Under the pieces are notes generated by a model. That model was given only the letters and a program-made list of their open reading frames with translations, ran no database searches and was not told where the DNA came from. A DNA stretch of 64,000 bases, from positions 153,335 to 217,334 of the forward strand of contig JAXMDT010000002.1 of NCBI GenBank assembly GCA_046348685.1, written 5' to 3'. This document shows, one piece after another, positions 45,501-54,700 of this stretch (the stretch's first letter is position 1; the number at the start of each line of letters is the position of its first letter). The position numbers and the translations under genes were made by a program. This DNA is from JAXMDT01 sp046348685. Lineage in GTDB: Bacteria; Pseudomonadota; Alphaproteobacteria; Rickettsiales; UBA998.

Positions 45501-48182
45501 TTAAGCCGCTTTTGTCAAATTTGACATCACATACTGCAGAATGCCGCCATGCTGGTAATACGCAAGCTCATCCAGCGTATCTATCCGGCAAAGCAACTGA
45601 ATATCATCGGTTTTTCCATCCTTGCGCGTAATGCGGCATGTTACGTTCATGCGTGGGGTAATGCCTTTTTCCAGACCGAGAATGCTGATTTTTTCTGTCC
45701 CATCGAGATTTAGTGTTTTTCGCGTCACGCCATCCTTAAAGACCAAAGGCAGTACGCCCATGCCGACCAGGTTGGAGCGGTGAATGCGCTCAAAACTCTC
45801 CGCTATGACAGCCTTGACACCTAATAGGCGCGTGCCTTTAGCCGCCCAGTCACGGGAAGAGCCAGTGCCGTATTCCTTACCGGCAATCACAACGAGAGGA
45901 GTGCCGTCATGCTGATATTTCATTGCCGCATCATAAATGGACATGACATCGCCGCTCGGGATGTATTTGGTGACGCCACCCTCCGTACCAGGGGCAACTT
46001 CATTTTTAATGCGGATATTTGCAAAGGTACCGCGCATCATGACGTCATGGCTGCCTCGACGTGCACCGTAAGAATTGAAGTCTTTTTTGGTCACGCCATG
46101 GCTTTCGAGATATTTCGCAGCGGGGCTGGTTGCAGAAATATTACCGGCCGGCGAAATGTGGTCGGTAGTGATGGAGTCGCCCAGCAACGCGAGGATGCTA
46201 GCCCCTTCGATGTTGCCGCCCGTGGATGCGGCTGCGCCTTCGAAGAACGGCGGGTTCTGCACGTAGGTGCTCGCATTGTCCCAGCTATACGTTTTACCGC
46301 TGGCGGTTTTAATCGATTTCCAGACGTCATCGCCGCTGAATACATCAGCGTACTTGGCGCGGAACATTTCAGAGGTGACGCAGGAATTGACGGCATCCGA
46401 AACTTCTTTAGCGGTTGGCCAGATGTCTTTCAGGTAAACCGGTTTGCCGTCTTTGCTGGTGCCGATGACGTCTTTCGTAATATCAATTTTAAGCGAACCA
46501 GCGATAGCGTAAGCAACCACCAGAGGCGGCGAGGCCAAATAGTTCGCTTTGACCAGCGGATGGACGCGGCCTTCAAAATTGCGGTTTCCGGAAAGCACCG
46601 AGCAAACCACCATGCCGTTATCTTTGATGGTATTTTCAAATGCGTCGAGCAATGGGCCTGAGTTACCGATGCAGGTGGTGCAGCCATAACCGACAAGGTT
46701 GAAGCCAAGTGCATCGAGGTCTTTTTGTAATCCTGCTTTCGCAAGATATTCCGTCACGACTTTGGAGCCAGGGGCGAGAGACGTTTTTACCCACGGCTTG
46801 CTTTTGAGGCCGAGCGCGTTTGCTTTTTTGGCGACTATGCCCGCAGCCATCAAAACATAAGGATTCGAAGTGTTGGTGCAGCTGGTAATCGCGGCGATGA
46901 CCACGTCCCCATGGCCGATATCGCAATCCATGCCGGCAACAGGCACGCGCGTGCCATCCGGCGTGGTGCCGGTATTCAGCGCAGGCAGGGAATCATTGAA
47001 AGATTTCGGGGCATCGCCAAGCACGATTTTATCCTGCGGGCGTTTCGGACCAGCCAGGCACGGCTGCACGGTGGACAGATCAAGTGAAAGCGTATCGCTG
47101 TAAATGACGTCACTGCCATCTCCGTCGCGCCACATGCCTTGCGCTTTGGCGTAGGTTTCAACCAGCGCAATGCGACTGTCATCGCGCGCGGTGAGCTTAA
47201 GGTAAGCAATCGTTTCTTCATCGATGGGGAAGATACCACAGGTTGCACCATATTCCGGCGCCATGTTTGCAATGGTAGCGCGATCGGCTAGTGGCAGTCC
47301 TTCAAGGCCGGCGCCGTAAAATTCTACAAATTTGCCGACAACTCCTTTCGAGCGCAGCATGTTGGTAACGGTCAGCACCAGATCGGTCGCGGTGACGCCT
47401 TCTTTCAATTTGCCGGACATCTGGAATCCGACGACATCCGGAATCAGCATGGATACCGGCTGGCCGAGCATCGCAGCTTCCGCTTCAATACCGCCCACGC
47501 CCCAACCAAGAACGCCAAGGCCATTGATCATGGTTGTATGGCTATCCGTGCCGACAAGCGTATCCGGGTAAGCGACGGTTTCGCCATTTTCATCTTTTGT
47601 CCAGACGACCTGCGCAAGATATTCGAGGTTCACCTGGTGGCAGATGCCGGTTCCAGGAGGAACGACGCGGAAATTTGTGAAGGCTTGCTGGCCCCAGCGC
47701 AGGAATGCATAGCGTTCGATATTGCGCTCCATTTCGAGATCGACGTTTTCTCTGAACGCAGCGCTGCTTGCATATTTATCGACTTGCACGGAGTGATCGA
47801 TGACGAGATCGACGGGGCATAACGGGTTGATCGCTTCCGCTTTCCCCGCTTTTTTAGCTGCCGCATCGCGCATCGCTGCCAAATCTACGACAGCGGGAAC
47901 GCCGGTAAAATCCTGCATGAGCACGCGGGCTGGGCGATACGCAATCTCGCGGTCCGAGGTTTTATTTTTCAGCCAATGTTTGAAGGCCTCAATATCTTCT
48001 TTCTTCACCGACTGGTCGTCTTCGAATCGCAACAGATTCTCGAAGAGGATTTTTAGCGAGAAGGGGAGCTCCTTCAGGTCAAGTCCCATGGCTTTCGCGG
48101 CATCCGGCAGGGAATAATAGGTATAGGTTTTACCGGCAGCGGAGAGAGTCTTCTTCGACTTAAAGCTATCCTTCGAGGTCAT
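45501..48182 (-). CDS. acnA: Aconitate hydratase A
   Basis: The 893-residue TCA-cycle enzyme converts citrate to isocitrate through a [4Fe-4S] cluster. Ligand cysteines lie in AITSCTNTSNP and YGCTTCIGNSGPL. Other conserved blocks are VGTDSHTTMINGLGVLGWGV GG, GDSITTDHISPAG and YGTGSSRDWAAKGT. The length and order match bacterial AcnA/IRP1-type proteins. There is a GGAAACC site before the ATG. The gene is intact. Confidence 0.97.
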   Translation of the reverse strand: MTSKDSFKSKKTLSAAGKTYTYYSLPDAAKAMGLDLKELPFSLKILFENLLRFEDDQSVKKEDIEAFKHWLKNKTSDREIAYRPARVLMQDFTGVPAVVDLAAMRDAAAKKAGKAEAINPLCPVDLVIDHSVQVDKYASSAAFRENVDLEMERNIERYAFLRWGQQAFTNFRVVPPGTGICHQVNLEYLAQVVWTKDENGETVAYPDTLVGTDSHTTMINGLGVLGWGVGGIEAEAAMLGQPVSMLIPDVVGFQMSGKLKEGVTATDLVLTVTNMLRSKGVVGKFVEFYGAGLEGLPLADRATIANMAPEYGATCGIFPIDEETIAYLKLTARDDSRIALVETYAKAQGMWRDGDGSDVIYSDTLSLDLSTVQPCLAGPKRPQDKIVLGDAPKSFNDSLPALNTGTTPDGTRVPVAGMDCDIGHGDVVIAAITSCTNTSNPYVLMAAGIVAKKANALGLKSKPWVKTSLAPGSKVVTEYLAKAGLQKDLDALGFNLVGYGCTTCIGNSGPLLDAFENTIKDNGMVVCSVLSGNRNFEGRVHPLVKANYLASPPLVVAYAIAGSLKIDITKDVIGTSKDGKPVYLKDIWPTAKEVSDAVNSCVTSEMFRAKYADVFSGDDVWKSIKTASGKTYSWDNASTYVQNPPFFEGAAASTGGNIEGASILALLGDSITTDHISPAGNISATSPAAKYLESHGVTKKDFNSYGARRGSHDVMMRGTFANIRIKNEVAPGTEGGVTKYIPSGDVMSIYDAAMKYQHDGTPLVVIAGKEYGTGSSRDWAAKGTRLLGVKAVIAESFERIHRSNLVGMGVLPLVFKDGVTRKTLNLDGTEKISILGLEKGITPRMNVTCRITRKDGKTDDIQLLCRIDTLDELAYYQHGGILQYVMSNLTKAA

Positions 48183-48281
48183 GTGCGGTTTCCTTTCGTG
48201 CTTGCACTAATCGATATATAGTGCATCTTTTACGGGAAATAGTTTAATAGTTTCCTAAACCACAGGGTTGCAGCACCGGAA

Positions 48282-48902
48282 ATGACTGATTCAGCACTAC
48301 TTTCCATGGCGGGTGTGACCTTGATCCGACAGGGGCGGGTACTGGTTCAAAACCTGAAATCCAGTCTCGGGCCACATGAAGTACTGGTTTTGCAAGGGCC
48401 AAATGGTTGCGGCAAAACCACGTTACTAAAAGCCATCGCAGGAATCCACCCTCTTTCGGGGGGCGCTGTAACTGTTTCAGAACGAATCAGTCTAGAATTG
48501 ATTGGCCATCGTCATGCACTGAAAGAGGGTGCCACCGTAGAAGAGAATTTACGTTTTTGGGCAGCTACACATAAAAAAACAATGCTGTTACCGGCTGCAA
48601 TCAATTTTTTTTCGTTAGAGTGCTATCTCATGGAGCGCGTCGAGGATTTATCGGCAGGCTGGCAGCGGCGTGTTGCGCTTGCTCGCCTGATCTTTACGGA
48701 AGCAAAGCTCTGGCTACTGGATGAACCATATGTGAATCTCGATGCTGAGGGACAGGAATTGCTCTCCGGGCTCATTCGCACGCGTACGCAGAGCGGCGGC
48801 GCAATCATACTTTCTAGCCACGGTACATTCATGCCCAAGGCGGAATCGGGAATCCGGCTTTTAAACTTGGTTGAATTTGCTCCTATGATGCAGGTGGAAT
48901 GA
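48282..48902 (+). CDS. ccmA: Haem exporter ATP-binding protein CcmA
   Basis: The 206-residue ABC ATPase of cytochrome c maturation has Walker A GPNGCGKTTL, a Q-loop region near GHRHALK (His-Arg-His is typical of CcmA), signature LSAGWQRRVALARL and Walker B LWLLDEP. With CcmB and CcmC it frees holo-CcmE. ccmB follows after 4 bp; ccmC is not adjacent. Confidence 0.9.
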   Translation: MTDSALLSMAGVTLIRQGRVLVQNLKSSLGPHEVLVLQGPNGCGKTTLLKAIAGIHPLSGGAVTVSERISLELIGHRHALKEGATVEENLRFWAATHKKTMLLPAAINFFSLECYLMERVEDLSAGWQRRVALARLIFTEAKLWLLDEPYVNLDAEGQELLSGLIRTRTQSGGAIILSSHGTFMPKAESGIRLLNLVEFAPMMQVE

Positions 48903-48906
48903 TCGT

Positions 48907-49548
48907 ATGTGGGAGTTTTTTCACCTGGAAATGATTAGTAGCTGGCGTCGTTTAGGCGAAACCCTGCAGATTGCGGCTTTCTATGCGCTGGTTGTTTTAT
49001 TTTTCGTTATGTCCCAGCCACCCGGCATGCCCGATATATCGGAAAAGACCGGTATTCTCTGGGCGTCGATGATGATTATTTTCACCATTGTTCAGCATCG
49101 CATGTTCGCACGTGATTTTGCTTCCGGATTTCTGGAGCAGTGGCGTTTGCTGCCTCTGGCTGCCGAGTGGCTTGTCTTGCTTAAGTGCGCCGTGCAATGG
49201 CTAATCGTAGTAATACCGCTGTTATTCTTAACGCCATTGCTGGCCATCATGTTAAACGTGAAGCCAATACTTTACCCTTACTTAATGCTCACGCTTGGTT
49301 TAGGGATGGCATCGCTCGTCATGCTGGGTAGTGTCGCGGCTGCCGCCAGCCTTGCGTTCCGCGGAGGAGAAATGATTGTGGTCTTACTGGTGTTGCCACT
49401 CGCGTTGCCCATCCTCATTCTTGGCAGCATCGCTTCGACAAAAGCGGTGTTTTCTAACGAAATGCTTTTTCTCTGCGGTTATTTCCTGCTGATCACGCCC
49501 TTTGCCGCTTATATAACAGCACGATTGACTGCTTACGCAGTAGAATAA
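48907..49548 (+). CDS. ccmB: Haem exporter membrane protein CcmB
   Basis: The 213-residue protein has six membrane helices. It shows the CcmB start (LEMISSWRRLGETLQIAAFY), ASGFLEQWRLLPLAAEWLVL and AASLAFRGGEMIVVLLVLPL ALPILI. It forms the CcmAB channel part of cytochrome c maturation. It ends exactly where the convergent grxC ends (no gap). Confidence 0.88.
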   Translation: MWEFFHLEMISSWRRLGETLQIAAFYALVVLFFVMSQPPGMPDISEKTGILWASMMIIFTIVQHRMFARDFASGFLEQWRLLPLAAEWLVLLKCAVQWLIVVIPLLFLTPLLAIMLNVKPILYPYLMLTLGLGMASLVMLGSVAAAASLAFRGGEMIVVLLVLPLALPILILGSIASTKAVFSNEMLFLCGYFLLITPFAAYITARLTAYAVE

Positions 49549-49806
49549 TTATGCCGCGAGCATGGGATCAAGCTTACCCGCTTTATCAAGCGCAGAAAGA
49601 TCGTCAAATCCTCCGACATGGGTGTCGCCGATAAAAATCTGCGGCACTGTGCGGCGTCCGCCGGCTTTGGCAACCATTGCATCCCGAATGGAGGGATCGC
49701 TAGAAACATCGATTTCCTTGTAAGAAGCTCCCTTTGCTTTCAACAAATCCTTAGCGCGATTGCAATACGGGCAGATTGGGGTGGTATAGATAGTTATATC
49801 GGTCAT
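49549..49806 (-). CDS. grxC: Glutaredoxin 3
   Basis: This 85-residue dithiol glutaredoxin has the active site ICPYCNRAKDLL, the TVPQIFIGDTHVGGFDDL cis-Pro and glutathione-binding loop. It reduces disulfides and mixed glutathione disulfides in the cytosol. A GST gene follows upstream on the same strand after 36 bp, so they may be cotranscribed. Confidence 0.93.
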   Translation of the reverse strand: MTDITIYTTPICPYCNRAKDLLKAKGASYKEIDVSSDPSIRDAMVAKAGGRRTVPQIFIGDTHVGGFDDLSALDKAGKLDPMLAA

Positions 49807-49842
49807 AAATTTTCCTGCTAAAGAACAAATAGGGCGCTTTAA

Positions 49843-50511
49843 TTAAAAATCCAGGTCCTCATAATGGCCAGGGGGCATAAAACCACTGATACGGTCTTTG
49901 AGCAGCGGGCGGAAAGAGGGACGGCACTTCACCAGCGCATACCAATCCTTGACGCTGGGATTATGCGACCATGGAATATCGCCGAGGTAATCCAGTGCCG
50001 AAAGGTGCGCGGCAGCAGAAATATCCGCCAGCGTGAAGGTTTCGCCTGCCAGCCAGGTGCGTTCTTTGGTCAGGTGGGCAATGTAATCCAGATGGTAGAG
50101 CATATTACCCTTACCGGCGCGTATTGCTTCCGAGTTAGGGCCGCCATCGCGCGTCAGGTGGCGGAACACTTTTTCGTAAAGAATTTTTTGCGTCACTTCG
50201 TGATAAAATTTAAAATCAAACCATGTAATCAGTCGGCGGACTTCGGCACGCTGATGCAAGGTGCTGCCGAGAAAGTTTGTTTCCTGATAACCTTCTTCCA
50301 GATATTCAGCGATGGCGTAGCTGCCGGAAATGATTAGGCCATTTTCATCCTGCAGCACAGGAACTTCACCCGCCGGATTAAGTGCGAAAAAATCGGCGCG
50401 GCGCTCCCATACGGGCTCGTTAACCAAGTCTGCCTCCAACGCCTTTTCCTTCAAAAGCACACGGATTTTGCGGCAGAAAGGGGAAAGGGGCGTGTGGTAA
50501 AGTGTGCGCAT
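49843..50511 (-). CDS. Glutathione S-transferase family protein
   Basis: The 222-residue protein has an N-terminal thioredoxin-like domain (TLYHTPLSPFCRKIRVLLKE, GEVPVLQDENGLIISGSYAI) and a C-terminal helical domain (TWLAGETFTLADISAAAHLS). SPFC is a possible Cys-type site, as in beta or omega GSTs. The substrate is unknown. It lies 6 bp after the NDUFA9-like gene, so the order NDUFA9-like, GST, grxC looks like one operon. Confidence 0.88.
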   Translation of the reverse strand: MRTLYHTPLSPFCRKIRVLLKEKALEADLVNEPVWERRADFFALNPAGEVPVLQDENGLIISGSYAIAEYLEEGYQETNFLGSTLHQRAEVRRLITWFDFKFYHEVTQKILYEKVFRHLTRDGGPNSEAIRAGKGNMLYHLDYIAHLTKERTWLAGETFTLADISAAAHLSALDYLGDIPWSHNPSVKDWYALVKCRPSFRPLLKDRISGFMPPGHYEDLDF

Positions 50512-50517
50512 TGAGTG

Positions 50518-51459
50518 TTAGGCGGTCTGGGGCTGATTAAGGACAAATCGTTGCAGGTAACTTGGTACGGTCAGGCGGAAAGATTCCGGCTGGATACCTA
50601 GATCGGCGAATGAAAGCATGGTGTCATTGACGATGTTGTCATAATGCAGCAGCCGCACCTGATCTCGCGTAAGCGGCGGGGTAGGAATGAACTCCGCAAA
50701 GGTTGCGCCGAGCGAAGCCAGTGTGAAAGGCAGATTGAAGAAACAGGGCGATCGACGAATCGTATCTGCTGTAAATTGTAAAATTTCTTTGAACGTTACG
50801 ATATCGGGGCCACCAAGCTCATAGATTTTCCCTTGAGTATTCTGGTTTTCCAAAACCTGGAGCACTGCTTCCGCGACATCGCCGACATAGACAGGCTGAA
50901 AGCGGGTTTTGCCGCCGCCAAAAAGTGGAAATGCGGGGGCGATACGCAATATATTCGCGAATTGGTTGAAAAAATTATCTTCGGGGCCGAATACTACGCC
51001 GGGACGCAGAATAGTAGCTTCCGGAAATGCTGCCAGCGTCGCTTTTTCTCCGAAGAATTTGGTTTTGGCATATTTTGAGGAAGTCGCTTTATCAACGCCC
51101 AGGCTGGAAATATGGACGAAGCGCTGCACGCCCGCGTCTTTGCACATTTTGGCAAGCTTTTCCGCTCCCTGCGCATGCAACGCGGAAAAATTCTGCCGCC
51201 CACGCTCAAAAAGAATGCCGACCAGATTGATAACCGCAAAGGAGCCATCGAGGAGGCCTTCCAGCGTCTTAGGTTTGGCCAGATCGCCATATTGAAGCAC
51301 GATTTGACCGACATCGCCGGATGTCTTCAGTGAAAGCGCGCCTTCCGGATCGCGCGAAACAACGCGGATGACATATCCTTCGGCCGCTAAATGCTTAACG
51401 ACATATTTGCCGATAAAACCGGTGCCGCCGATAAGGGTGACAATACGGGCTTTCTGCAT
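50518..51459 (-). CDS. NDUFA9-like NAD(P)-binding protein (complex I-associated SDR)
   Basis: This atypical short-chain dehydrogenase has 313 residues from the ATG at 51459, chosen because GGAGG lies just upstream (the frame is open to 51516). ARIVTLIGGTGFIGKYVV is the nucleotide site. AVINLVGILFERGRQNFSAL and RPGVVFGPEDNFFNQF are typical of the alphaproteobacterial proteins related to mitochondrial NDUFA9. It probably binds NADPH and assists or modifies the NADH:quinone oxidoreductase. Confidence 0.85.
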   Translation of the reverse strand: MQKARIVTLIGGTGFIGKYVVKHLAAEGYVIRVVSRDPEGALSLKTSGDVGQIVLQYGDLAKPKTLEGLLDGSFAVINLVGILFERGRQNFSALHAQGAEKLAKMCKDAGVQRFVHISSLGVDKATSSKYAKTKFFGEKATLAAFPEATILRPGVVFGPEDNFFNQFANILRIAPAFPLFGGGKTRFQPVYVGDVAEAVLQVLENQNTQGKIYELGGPDIVTFKEILQFTADTIRRSPCFFNLPFTLASLGATFAEFIPTPPLTRDQVRLLHYDNIVNDTMLSFADLGIQPESFRLTVPSYLQRFVLNQPQTA

Positions 51460-51641
51460 GCTGTAATCCTCCAGAGTAAAGAGGGGCAAATATAGCCGTC
51501 GGTTGCAAGATGACAATATGGAAGTGCCATTGGGCCAGCAGAAATATAACCGGCGTCGCTCAAAGGTTTCATTTGCCTGAGAAAAGTGGATTTGCCTCGA
51601 GTGACTGCTTTAACTATAGTAGTGTTGGAGGATGATATAAA

Positions 51642-52523
51642 ATGAGTCATCGTGAACATCATTTTACGCTGAATAAAAGAGCTGTTTATCTTTCTATCAG
51701 CCTGTCTGTGTTCCTTGTCTTATGCAAAGCCTACGCGTGGTTGGTCACCGATTCGGTCAGCCTGCTTTCCTCACTGCTGGATTCCAGCCTGGACGTCGTC
51801 GTTTCTACCTGCAACATGCTGGCGCTGCTTTATTCAGCTAAACCCGCGGATGATGACCATAGCTTCGGGCATGATGCGATAGAGGATATTGTCGGGCTTG
51901 TGCAGGCTGCCTTCATTGGCGCATCCGGGCTGTTTTTAATTTACGAAGCATCCCATCGTTTCTTCGATCCGCAACCAGTCGAACATGCGCTGTCGGGTAT
52001 TGTTGTGTTAATTATTTCAATCGTTTGCGCTTTGGTAATCGTGCTTTACGAGCGGTATGTCGCAAAGAAGACGGGCTCTATCGTTATTGAAGCTGATCTT
52101 ATGCATTATTTTAGCGATTTACTCATGAATGCAGCCATTATCGTATCGCTCTTTCTTGCATCCAGACCACAATGGGCGGTTGTTGATCCCGTTCTGGCTG
52201 TTGCAATCGCTATGTATATCCTGACAACGGCTTTTTCCATTGGCGTACGCGCATTTAACAATCTGATGGACCGCGAATTGCCTGATGAAGTACGCAAGGA
52301 CATTGTCGATATACTGAACGGCGATAGGGATATTATTGGTTACCATGAGCTGAAGACGCGCCGCTCGGGAAGCAAGATATTCATTCAATTCCATCTCGAT
52401 CTGGATGAGTCGCTTTCACTTAAACGCGCGCACGATATAGCTGCCGGCGTACGTCAGAAAATTTTGGCAAGCGTGGGAGAGGCGGAAATCATTATCCACG
52501 AAGATCCCAAGGCTGTAACATAA
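51642..52523 (+). CDS. Cation diffusion facilitator (FieF/CzcD-like)
   Basis: The 293-residue protein has six membrane helices and a cytosolic C-terminal domain. Metal-site acidic residues occur in LLDSSLDVVVS (helix 2) and in the following HSFGHDAIEDIVGLVQA loop. The helix 5 equivalent is EADLMHYFSDLLMNAA. The C-terminal domain has GYHELKTRRSGSKIFIQFHL. It exports Zn/Fe/Mn-type ions. GGAGG lies before the ATG. The gene ends in a hairpin region shared with the convergent RTX gene. Confidence 0.88.
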   Translation: MSHREHHFTLNKRAVYLSISLSVFLVLCKAYAWLVTDSVSLLSSLLDSSLDVVVSTCNMLALLYSAKPADDDHSFGHDAIEDIVGLVQAAFIGASGLFLIYEASHRFFDPQPVEHALSGIVVLIISIVCALVIVLYERYVAKKTGSIVIEADLMHYFSDLLMNAAIIVSLFLASRPQWAVVDPVLAVAIAMYILTTAFSIGVRAFNNLMDRELPDEVRKDIVDILNGDRDIIGYHELKTRRSGSKIFIQFHLDLDESLSLKRAHDIAAGVRQKILASVGEAEIIIHEDPKAVT

Positions 52524-52527
52524 AGAA

Positions 52528-52557
52528 AAGCGAAGCACCCTTGCGGCTGCTTCGCTT
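52528..52557. terminator. Hairpin terminator between convergent genes
   Basis: AAGCGAAGCA and TGCTTCGCTT pair around a 10-base loop. On the minus strand a T-rich tail (TTTCTTTA) follows, so it mainly ends the RTX gene and may also serve the CDF gene. Confidence 0.75.
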
Positions 52558-52593
52558 GAGCTGAAGGCAAGTCTTACGACTTGTAAGCTGTAA

Positions 52594-53496
52594 TTAGACG
52601 TGGTCGAAAATAAAGTTTGCCGCCGTCAGTCCGGTAACTTTTTCAACGATAATGTCGAATCCACCATGTTCCGGAACATGAACGGTCGTATTACCTGCAG
52701 CGGTGCTGATGGTAAGATCATTGAAGTCGAGGCCGTAGAAAGCGGAAAGATCGATCTTCTCAATAGCTTTCTGGAAGCTTTTAATGACGCCGCCATCCGT
52801 TTCGCAGGTAAAGACGAAAAGATCGTTGCCGCTGATGCCGCCATCCAGCGTATCATACCCGCCGTTTGCGATCAGTACGTCGTCTCCACCTTCGCCATTG
52901 AGGTAATCGCAGCCATCGCCGCCATCCAGCGTATCGTTGCCGGTGCCGCCATAAACAATGTCTTTGCCGCCACCAGCATAAACAAGATCGTTGCCGGATT
53001 CACCGTTAATGGTGTCGTTGCCGCCTTGCGCTTCACCGCCTTCACCTTCCGTCAGGAGCGAGCGGGTAAGGGATGCGGCGTTAACTTCGCCGCCTTCGCC
53101 GGTGTCTTGCGGAGGTAAATAGGTAAATTCGGTGTCGCCATAAATCGTGTCGTCGCCAGAGCCTGCGTTGATACAGTCATTGCCAGCGCCGCTGTAGTCG
53201 AAAATAGAATTTTCGAGAGAATTGAGGCCCGGCACGCCGATCGCCGCATCGCCATAAATAAGGTCGTTACCGGAGCCCGCCTTGATAATATCATTGCCTT
53301 TGAATTCATAGCAATATTCGCCGCCCTCACCGGAATCAACCAGGCTTGTGAAAGTAGTCGCATACATTGGGTCACCGACGATTGTGTCGTTGCCGGATGT
53401 ATCTTTGATAAGATCGTTGCCAAGCGTACCCAGAATGAATTGAGCGCCGGAACCGCTGAAAATTTTGTTTGGACCAAACCAGGATGGAATTCCCAT
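52594..53496 (-). CDS. RTX (hemolysin-type) calcium-binding protein
   Basis: This 300-residue protein is built of GGxGxDxUx repeats (GGTGNDTLDGGDGCDYLNGE; GSGNDLIYGD; GSGDDTIYGD), which bind Ca2+ as a beta-roll after export. The C-terminal ~75 residues (IDLSAFYGLDFNDLTI ... FIFDHV) resemble a type I secretion signal. It has no N-terminal signal peptide. Three short EGGE inserts separate repeat blocks (about residues 58, 143 and 155). No catalytic domain is seen, and no type I exporter is encoded nearby. Confidence 0.87.
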   Translation of the reverse strand: MGIPSWFGPNKIFSGSGAQFILGTLGNDLIKDTSGNDTIVGDPMYATTFTSLVDSGEGGEYCYEFKGNDIIKAGSGNDLIYGDAAIGVPGLNSLENSIFDYSGAGNDCINAGSGDDTIYGDTEFTYLPPQDTGEGGEVNAASLTRSLLTEGEGGEAQGGNDTINGESGNDLVYAGGGKDIVYGGTGNDTLDGGDGCDYLNGEGGDDVLIANGGYDTLDGGISGNDLFVFTCETDGGVIKSFQKAIEKIDLSAFYGLDFNDLTISTAAGNTTVHVPEHGGFDIIVEKVTGLTAANFIFDHV

Positions 53497-53645
53497 TTAC
53501 ATCTCCATGGATAAGTTTTTTTGAGAACTGCGTTTACGATGCGCATGCGCAGCAAGCATACTGTGTTAACATCGGAATATTGGCGGGCAATATCTTTTTG
53601 ATTTTTCGCGTACGATTACGCGTTTACGTTGAGGCAGACGAAAAA

Positions 53646-53819
53646 CTATTCGTCTTTCATGTCTTCGGTGTGACCTGAGTCATCTTCTGTGGATAAATCT
53701 CTCACAGGTATAGCGTATGTCCCCGACGCCCAATGACCGAGGTCGCGCAGCTTGCATCGCTCTGAACAGAACGGGCGAAATTCTTTCATTGTAGGTTTGT
53801 CGCAAATCGGGCACGCCAT
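53646..53819 (-). CDS. yacG: DNA gyrase inhibitor YacG
   Basis: This 57-residue zinc-ribbon protein has CPICDKPTMKEFRPFCSERC holding the four cysteines, followed by KLRDLGHWASGTYAIP, the YacG signature. The family binds GyrB and inhibits gyrase. The ATG lies 3 bp after the trhO stop, so it is translated from the same transcript. The C-terminus is acidic. Confidence 0.93.
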   Translation of the reverse strand: MACPICDKPTMKEFRPFCSERCKLRDLGHWASGTYAIPVRDLSTEDDSGHTEDMKDE

Positions 53820-53822
53820 TTC

Positions 53823-54686
53823 TTAGGCTCTCATATAATCGACATTGCTTGGCGCGTAGCTTTCGCAATAAGCACAGCTTTTATCAACGGTATATAATTC
53901 GTGTCGCCTGTCTTCTCCCGTGAGCGAATGGCCGCAAGAGGGGCAATATGTAATGTCCTCGTCGGCATCGAGCGCGTGATCGACGGCGGTGCGCTCATCG
54001 AACACATAGCACGAACCTTCAAAAAGGCTTTGCTCGGCAGGAATTTTTTCCAGGTAATTTAAAATGCCGCCATCGAGGTGATAAACATCTGTGATACCTT
54101 GATTGATCAGCCAAGCCGTAAATTTTTCACAACGAATGCCACCGGTGCAGTAGGTGGCGATTTTTTTGTTTTTCCATTCCGGTAGATGTTCACGTGAAAA
54201 GCCCGCAAGCTGTTTGAAGGTACGCGTCTTGGGATCGATTGCATTCTTAAAAGTGCCGACGTGGGTTTCGTACGAATTGCGGGCATCAAGCACCATCACA
54301 TCATCACGTGAAATAAGCGCATTCCACTCTTCCGGACTGACATGCATGCCGACTGCTTGCAGCGGCGAGGCTTCTTCGCCGATAGAAATCAGTTCTTTTT
54401 TGAGTTTCACTTTTGCTTTGCCGAAGGGATGGGCTTCATGCTCACTCAATTTGCAGGTGAGAGGGGCGCATCCGGGAATTGATTCCAGCAGGTGCTTAAT
54501 AGCGATGATATTATTTTCACTGCCGGAAATTGTTCCATTGACTCCTTCCGGCGCGAGTAGAACAGTGCCGAAAACCTGACTTCTTTCCATGAATTCAAGC
54601 AGTTTTGCTCGCCAATCCGCATATTCCGGGAAGGGAAAAAATTTGTAAAATGCGCTGACGATGAACATGCGCGCGTTATAACGCAT
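53823..54686 (-). CDS. trhO: tRNA uridine-34 hydroxylase (rhodanese-like)
   Basis: The protein has about 287 residues. The N-terminal FYKFFPFPEYADWRAKLLEF and APEGVNGTISG match TrhO (YceA). The rhodanese domain has VLDARNSYETHVGTF and the catalytic YCTGGIRCEKFTAW. The zinc-binding C-terminus has CPSCGHSL and CAYCESYAPSN. TrhO hydroxylates U34 of tRNAs to ho5U using oxygen. Start candidates are ATG 54686 and 54668, or 54704 overlapping the upstream Nudix gene; I chose the middle one. Confidence 0.9.
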   Translation of the reverse strand: MRYNARMFIVSAFYKFFPFPEYADWRAKLLEFMERSQVFGTVLLAPEGVNGTISGSENNIIAIKHLLESIPGCAPLTCKLSEHEAHPFGKAKVKLKKELISIGEEASPLQAVGMHVSPEEWNALISRDDVMVLDARNSYETHVGTFKNAIDPKTRTFKQLAGFSREHLPEWKNKKIATYCTGGIRCEKFTAWLINQGITDVYHLDGGILNYLEKIPAEQSLFEGSCYVFDERTAVDHALDADEDITYCPSCGHSLTGEDRRHELYTVDKSCAYCESYAPSNVDYMRA

Positions 54687-54700
54687 AGTCCCGGCGGTAA

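Noticed and set aside
45909..46661. Long plus-strand frame opposite acnA (250 codons)
   Set aside because: It is antisense to aconitase and shows no independent coding features.
48282..49548. Complete ccm cytochrome-maturation operon
   Set aside because: Only ccmA and ccmB are present here; ccmC and later genes are not adjacent.
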